NCBI GenBank assembly: GCA_029939385.1
Contig: JAOZSZ010000087.1
Coordinates: forward strand, 1 to 6,427
Length of the DNA stretch: 6,427 nucleotides
Direction: 5' to 3'
From: Pontiella sp.
GTDB taxonomy: Bacteria; Verrucomicrobiota; Kiritimatiellia; Kiritimatiellales; Pontiellaceae
Under the pieces are notes generated by a model. It did not search any database. It saw nothing but the letters and a program-made list of their open reading frames with translations, and was not told the origin of the DNA. Below are positions 4,067-6,427 of this stretch, one piece after another. Both the position numbers and the translations under genes were made by a program. Numbering within the stretch: position 1 is the stretch's first letter; each line of letters starts with the position of its first letter.

Positions 4067-6427
4067 TCAACTACCCTGCAAAGCGGAACGCTTGCGAAGG
4101 CCTCGCGCACGAATGACCTGTTTAAAGGTTTGAAACACAAACCGTGGATTTCCGATGATGTAACGACGCCAGAGACGCTTAGGTTCAACCCAAAGGCGAA
4201 AGAGCCACTCCAACCCATTCTTCATCATCCAACGCGGAGCTTGCCGAACATGCCCCGCGTGAAAGTTAAAGGCTGCACCAACAGCAAGGATGGCAGAGCA
4301 GTCCAAACGTGGCCGAAACTCAGCCACCCAATAATCCTGTTTTGGTGTTCCCAGTCCGCACCAGACCATATCTGGATGGGTCGCATTGATTTGCTCAGAT
4401 ACTTTATCTTTTTCTTCGGCCGTCAATGGCCGGAACGGCGGCGAATACATCCCCGCAATTTTTAGTGCAGGGAATTTCTTCAGCAAATTAGTACGTAGCT
4501 GATCAAGCACTTCATCGGTGGCACCATAAAAATAGTGAGAGTAGCCTTTTTTCTCACTAAGCGCACACAGCTCCAACATAAGATCAGGGCCATAAACCCG
4601 AGAGGCGTCTGAAAAACCAAAGCGCCTAGCCAACCAAACCAGCGGCATCCCATCGGTAGTGGCCATCCCGGCTTCGGCAACGATCTTTGCCATATCCGGC
4701 CGATCGTAACACTGCACCACAGTATCCGCCGTGCAAATGTTCACATAGTGCTTCTGTTTCGTCTCAATCCAGTTCGCCACACGATCACGAGCACTTTTCA
4801 AGGTCATAGCCGACAGCGACACCACGCCTGCCGGAAAGCGTGAATATCCCTCGGCATCCACAAACGGCTCAATCGGTCGATCATGTCCAAACATAGGAAA
4901 TTTTTTGAGGTGGAAAATCTGAATAAAGCACTTAAATACAAACATTGGATTATCCGGCAGATATCGTTTCCACAGACGGGGTTGTTTGATGCCTCGGTGT
5001 AGCCATTGGAGTCCAGAATATTTAATCCAATCCGGAGCATCCTTTTCCACTCCAGCATTCACATCAAAGGCATAGCCGACCGGGCAGATGATTTTACAGT
5101 TTAGTCGGTCGCGGATCTGATCCATAAAATAAAGTTGTCGAGGCGTACTGATACCAATCCAAAAGATATCCGTATTCGAGGCATTGACCTCCCGCACCAA
5201 CTCATCCTCTTCCTCCTGCGTCAAGGGCCGGAACGGAGGACAGCAAATTCCAGAAATTTCTATCTTCGGATGTTTTTCTTCTAGCACCTCTTTCAGCTTC
5301 TCTACAATACCCGGAGCCGCTCCCCAGAAATAATGACGCCACCCCTTGTCTTCGCCATAAGCGCAAGCATCGCGCAACAAGTCCGGACCATAAACACGTT
5401 CGACACTCCGATAGCCAAACAGCTTCCCCAACCAAACCAACGGCATACCATCAGGGGTATTGAGTACCGACTCATTAAGAATACGTTGAAGTTTTTGCTT
5501 TCGGCGCGATTCAACAATCCCCGCCACCCCCATAGCCGTCGTCATCGCCGGGAGACGAGTCTTTAGACCCGATGATAGACGGAGTATTTTTGATTTCCGA
5601 TTTCCGATTTCCGATTTATGGGTCTGCGACGCACCTAGTGCCTGATGCCTAGTGCCTAGTGCCTGACTGCCTTCTATAATCTCCTCGAAGAGATCAAGGC
5701 AGTCCCCCATATTTACCGCATCAATTCCCACGCCCAACACATTAAACCGGCGGTCTTCAAGTGACTTCTTACGCGTCACATAAACCAGATTAGATAATGC
5801 AAAGATGCAGACTCCCATCGTTGACCCAATCAGGCTTTCCATAAAATCAACAAAGGAAACCGATCGAGTCGGAGAGAGCACCTGAAATAATTCCGTCTGT
5901 AACGACCAAAATAATCCCGCCAGACAGAGCAAGAAAACTCGCCCCCCATAACTCCATCGATTAGACGGATCGATCGGGAAAAGAAAACAAACCCCTAATA
6001 CAAATCCAAACAAAGCAAACAATCCAATTTGCCCCGCACGGTGGATATCAAAGCGAGAGAGACTCTCCGCATACTGCATCAAGTGTTCATGGAGATTAAA
6101 TTCTTTAAAAACATCTTTTCCATAAACAGTTTTCCACGCCGCATCAAAATCCGTTACCACCGATTTTGAAGCTCGCGGAGGATATTGACTCATCGTTTCT
6201 TTAGGCAACAAGGTTCCTGCTAAAATAATAATCGCGAGTGCCACGACGGCCCAACCACCGATCCGATTCAAAATATTCAACTGCAACACATAGCCCAATA
6301 CCGTAAACACCCCCACTACGCAGAGAACGATACTAAGTGTTTGGGGTAAGACAAAATCACCCGCCACTTGCATGACATGAATAAATAAAAACAGGGCAAT
6401 ACTTCCAAGAACTGGAAAAATCCATTT
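4067..6427 (-). CDS. VanZ-like membrane domain fused to two WecG/TagA/CpsF glycosyltransferase domains (5' end outside window)
   Basis: The frame stays open from the stop (4067-4069) to the right edge, 786 codons. ATG 6373 has no Shine-Dalgarno and the codons before it encode a membrane segment (WIFPVLGSIALFLFIHV), so the gene probably starts outside. Numbered from ATG 6373: hydrophobic segments at 11-32 and 40-55; a VanZ-like region to about 200 with E161, Q164, R170 and D176 in the ELFQ...TR..SF.D pattern; WecG domain 1 (210-490) with DGMPLVW (Asp308) and STPRQ (Gln413); WecG domain 2 (514-755) with NICTAD, DGMPLVW (Asp574) and GTPKQ (Gln679). Asp and Gln match catalytic positions known in TagA. 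Such enzymes move N-acetylmannosamine-type sugars from UDP donors to polyprenyl-linked acceptors at the membrane. The domains differ enough (GISTPRQ against GLGTPKQ) to be old paralogues. Domain 1 carries a repeat-derived insert at about 235-277. Confidence 0.85.
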   Translation of the reverse strand, partial: KWIFPVLGSIALFLFIHVMQVAGDFVLPQTLSIVLCVVGVFTVLGYVLQLNILNRIGGWAVVALAIIILAGTLLPKETMSQYPPRASKSVVTDFDAAWKTVYGKDVFKEFNLHEHLMQYAESLSRFDIHRAGQIGLFALFGFVLGVCFLFPIDPSNRWSYGGRVFLLCLAGLFWSLQTELFQVLSPTRSVSFVDFMESLIGSTMGVCIFALSNLVYVTRKKSLEDRRFNVLGVGIDAVNMGDCLDLFEEIIEGSQALGTRHQALGASQTHKSEIGNRKSKILRLSSGLKTRLPAMTTAMGVAGIVESRRKQKLQRILNESVLNTPDGMPLVWLGKLFGYRSVERVYGPDLLRDACAYGEDKGWRHYFWGAAPGIVEKLKEVLEEKHPKIEISGICCPPFRPLTQEEEDELVREVNASNTDIFWIGISTPRQLYFMDQIRDRLNCKIICPVGYAFDVNAGVEKDAPDWIKYSGLQWLHRGIKQPRLWKRYLPDNPMFVFKCFIQIFHLKKFPMFGHDRPIEPFVDAEGYSRFPAGVVSLSAMTLKSARDRVANWIETKQKHYVNICTADTVVQCYDRPDMAKIVAEAGMATTDGMPLVWLARRFGFSDASRVYGPDLMLELCALSEKKGYSHYFYGATDEVLDQLRTNLLKKFPALKIAGMYSPPFRPLTAEEKDKVSEQINATHPDMVWCGLGTPKQDYWVAEFRPRLDCSAILAVGAAFNFHAGHVRQAPRWMMKNGLEWLFRLWVEPKRLWRRYIIGNPRFVFQTFKQVIRARGLRKRSALQGS
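5592..5618. repeat. GATTTCC heptamer array
   Basis: Three exact units GATTTCC (5592-5598, 5599-5605, 5606-5612) are followed by the partial unit GATTTA (5613-5618). Because 7 is not a multiple of 3, three units encode a 7-residue protein period, seen as SEIGNRK / SKI on the minus strand. Confidence 0.75.
5633..5667. repeat. AGGCACT-type heptamer array in WecG domain 1
   Basis: Read on the plus strand there are five 7-base units: ACCTAGT, GCCTGAT, GCCTAGT, GCCTAGT, GCCTGAC. On the coding minus strand this is the AGGCACT heptamer, encoding QALGTRH QALGA with a 7-residue period. The GT-C-like gene carries the same heptamer at 3081-3108 on its non-coding strand. Confidence 0.75.

Larger units (their letters stand above)
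5546..5671 (-). other. Repeat-derived in-frame insert in WecG domain 1
   Basis: Residues about 235-277 lie between EEIIEG and MTTAMGVAGIVES, where domain 2 passes directly from the first helix (NWIETKQ) to the strand KHYVNICTAD. The extra segment reads SQALGTRHQALGA, then KSEIGNRKSKI, then SGLKTRLPA. It is built from the two heptamer arrays at 5592-5618 and 5633-5667 plus a stretch containing GTCTAAAGAC (a small palindrome on the minus strand). It keeps the frame and has no stop. It lies close to the nucleotide-binding strand, so activity of domain 1 may be affected. Confidence 0.6.

Noticed and set aside
5592..5667. CRISPR array
   Set aside because: The repeats are contiguous 7-base units without spacers and lie inside an open reading frame.

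Overview
The window is bacterial DNA with one strong gene cluster on the minus strand and a cold-shock gene converging on it from the plus strand. No rRNA, tRNA, CRISPR array or transposase is visible. The lineage cannot be fixed from sequence alone. A surface-polysaccharide locus littered with short-period repeats and a stand-alone four-helix-bundle (S23/IVS-type) gene resembles large-genome environmental bacteria of the Planctomycetes-Verrucomicrobia-Lentisphaerae-Kiritimatiellae kind. That placement is an inference from memory and is weak.

Layout, left to right. Positions 1-297 hold an open plus-strand reading frame that enters from outside the window; its coding status is doubtful. Positions 298-546 form a structured leader region: a 12-bp inverted repeat around 307-383, then two near-identical GAAA-tetraloop hairpins (429-442 and 512-525), the second leading directly into the Shine-Dalgarno of a CspA-family cold-shock gene (547-762). 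Positions 763-913 are the convergent intergenic space, with two hairpins that probably end the cold-shock transcript.

The minus-strand cluster is read from right to left. It starts with a very long membrane-anchored protein, still open at the right edge, that fuses a VanZ-like membrane region to two different WecG/TagA/CpsF glycosyltransferase domains. Next come a small four-helix-bundle protein (3962-3585), a polytopic GT-C-like membrane protein (3483-1894), and an extended SDR nucleotide-sugar epimerase/dehydratase (1897-914) whose start overlaps the previous stop by 4 bases. The WecG domains, the membrane protein and the SDR enzyme together suggest synthesis and export-side assembly of a cell-surface or extracellular polysaccharide. 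The four-helix gene is out of place in that pathway.

The most distinctive feature is a layer of short tandem repeats. Octamer arrays of the GGGAGTAT / ACTCCCAT type fill both intergenic gaps around the four-helix gene. Heptamer arrays (AGGCACT and GATTTCC types) and a pair of adjacent palindromes sit in frame inside the GT-C-like gene and inside the first WecG domain. The AGGCACT heptamer occurs in opposite orientations in the two genes, which suggests a dispersed repeat family that enters coding sequence without breaking the frame. The best candidates for something undescribed are the four-helix gene bracketed by these arrays, the in-frame repeat insertions, and the duplicated hairpin module before the cold-shock gene.
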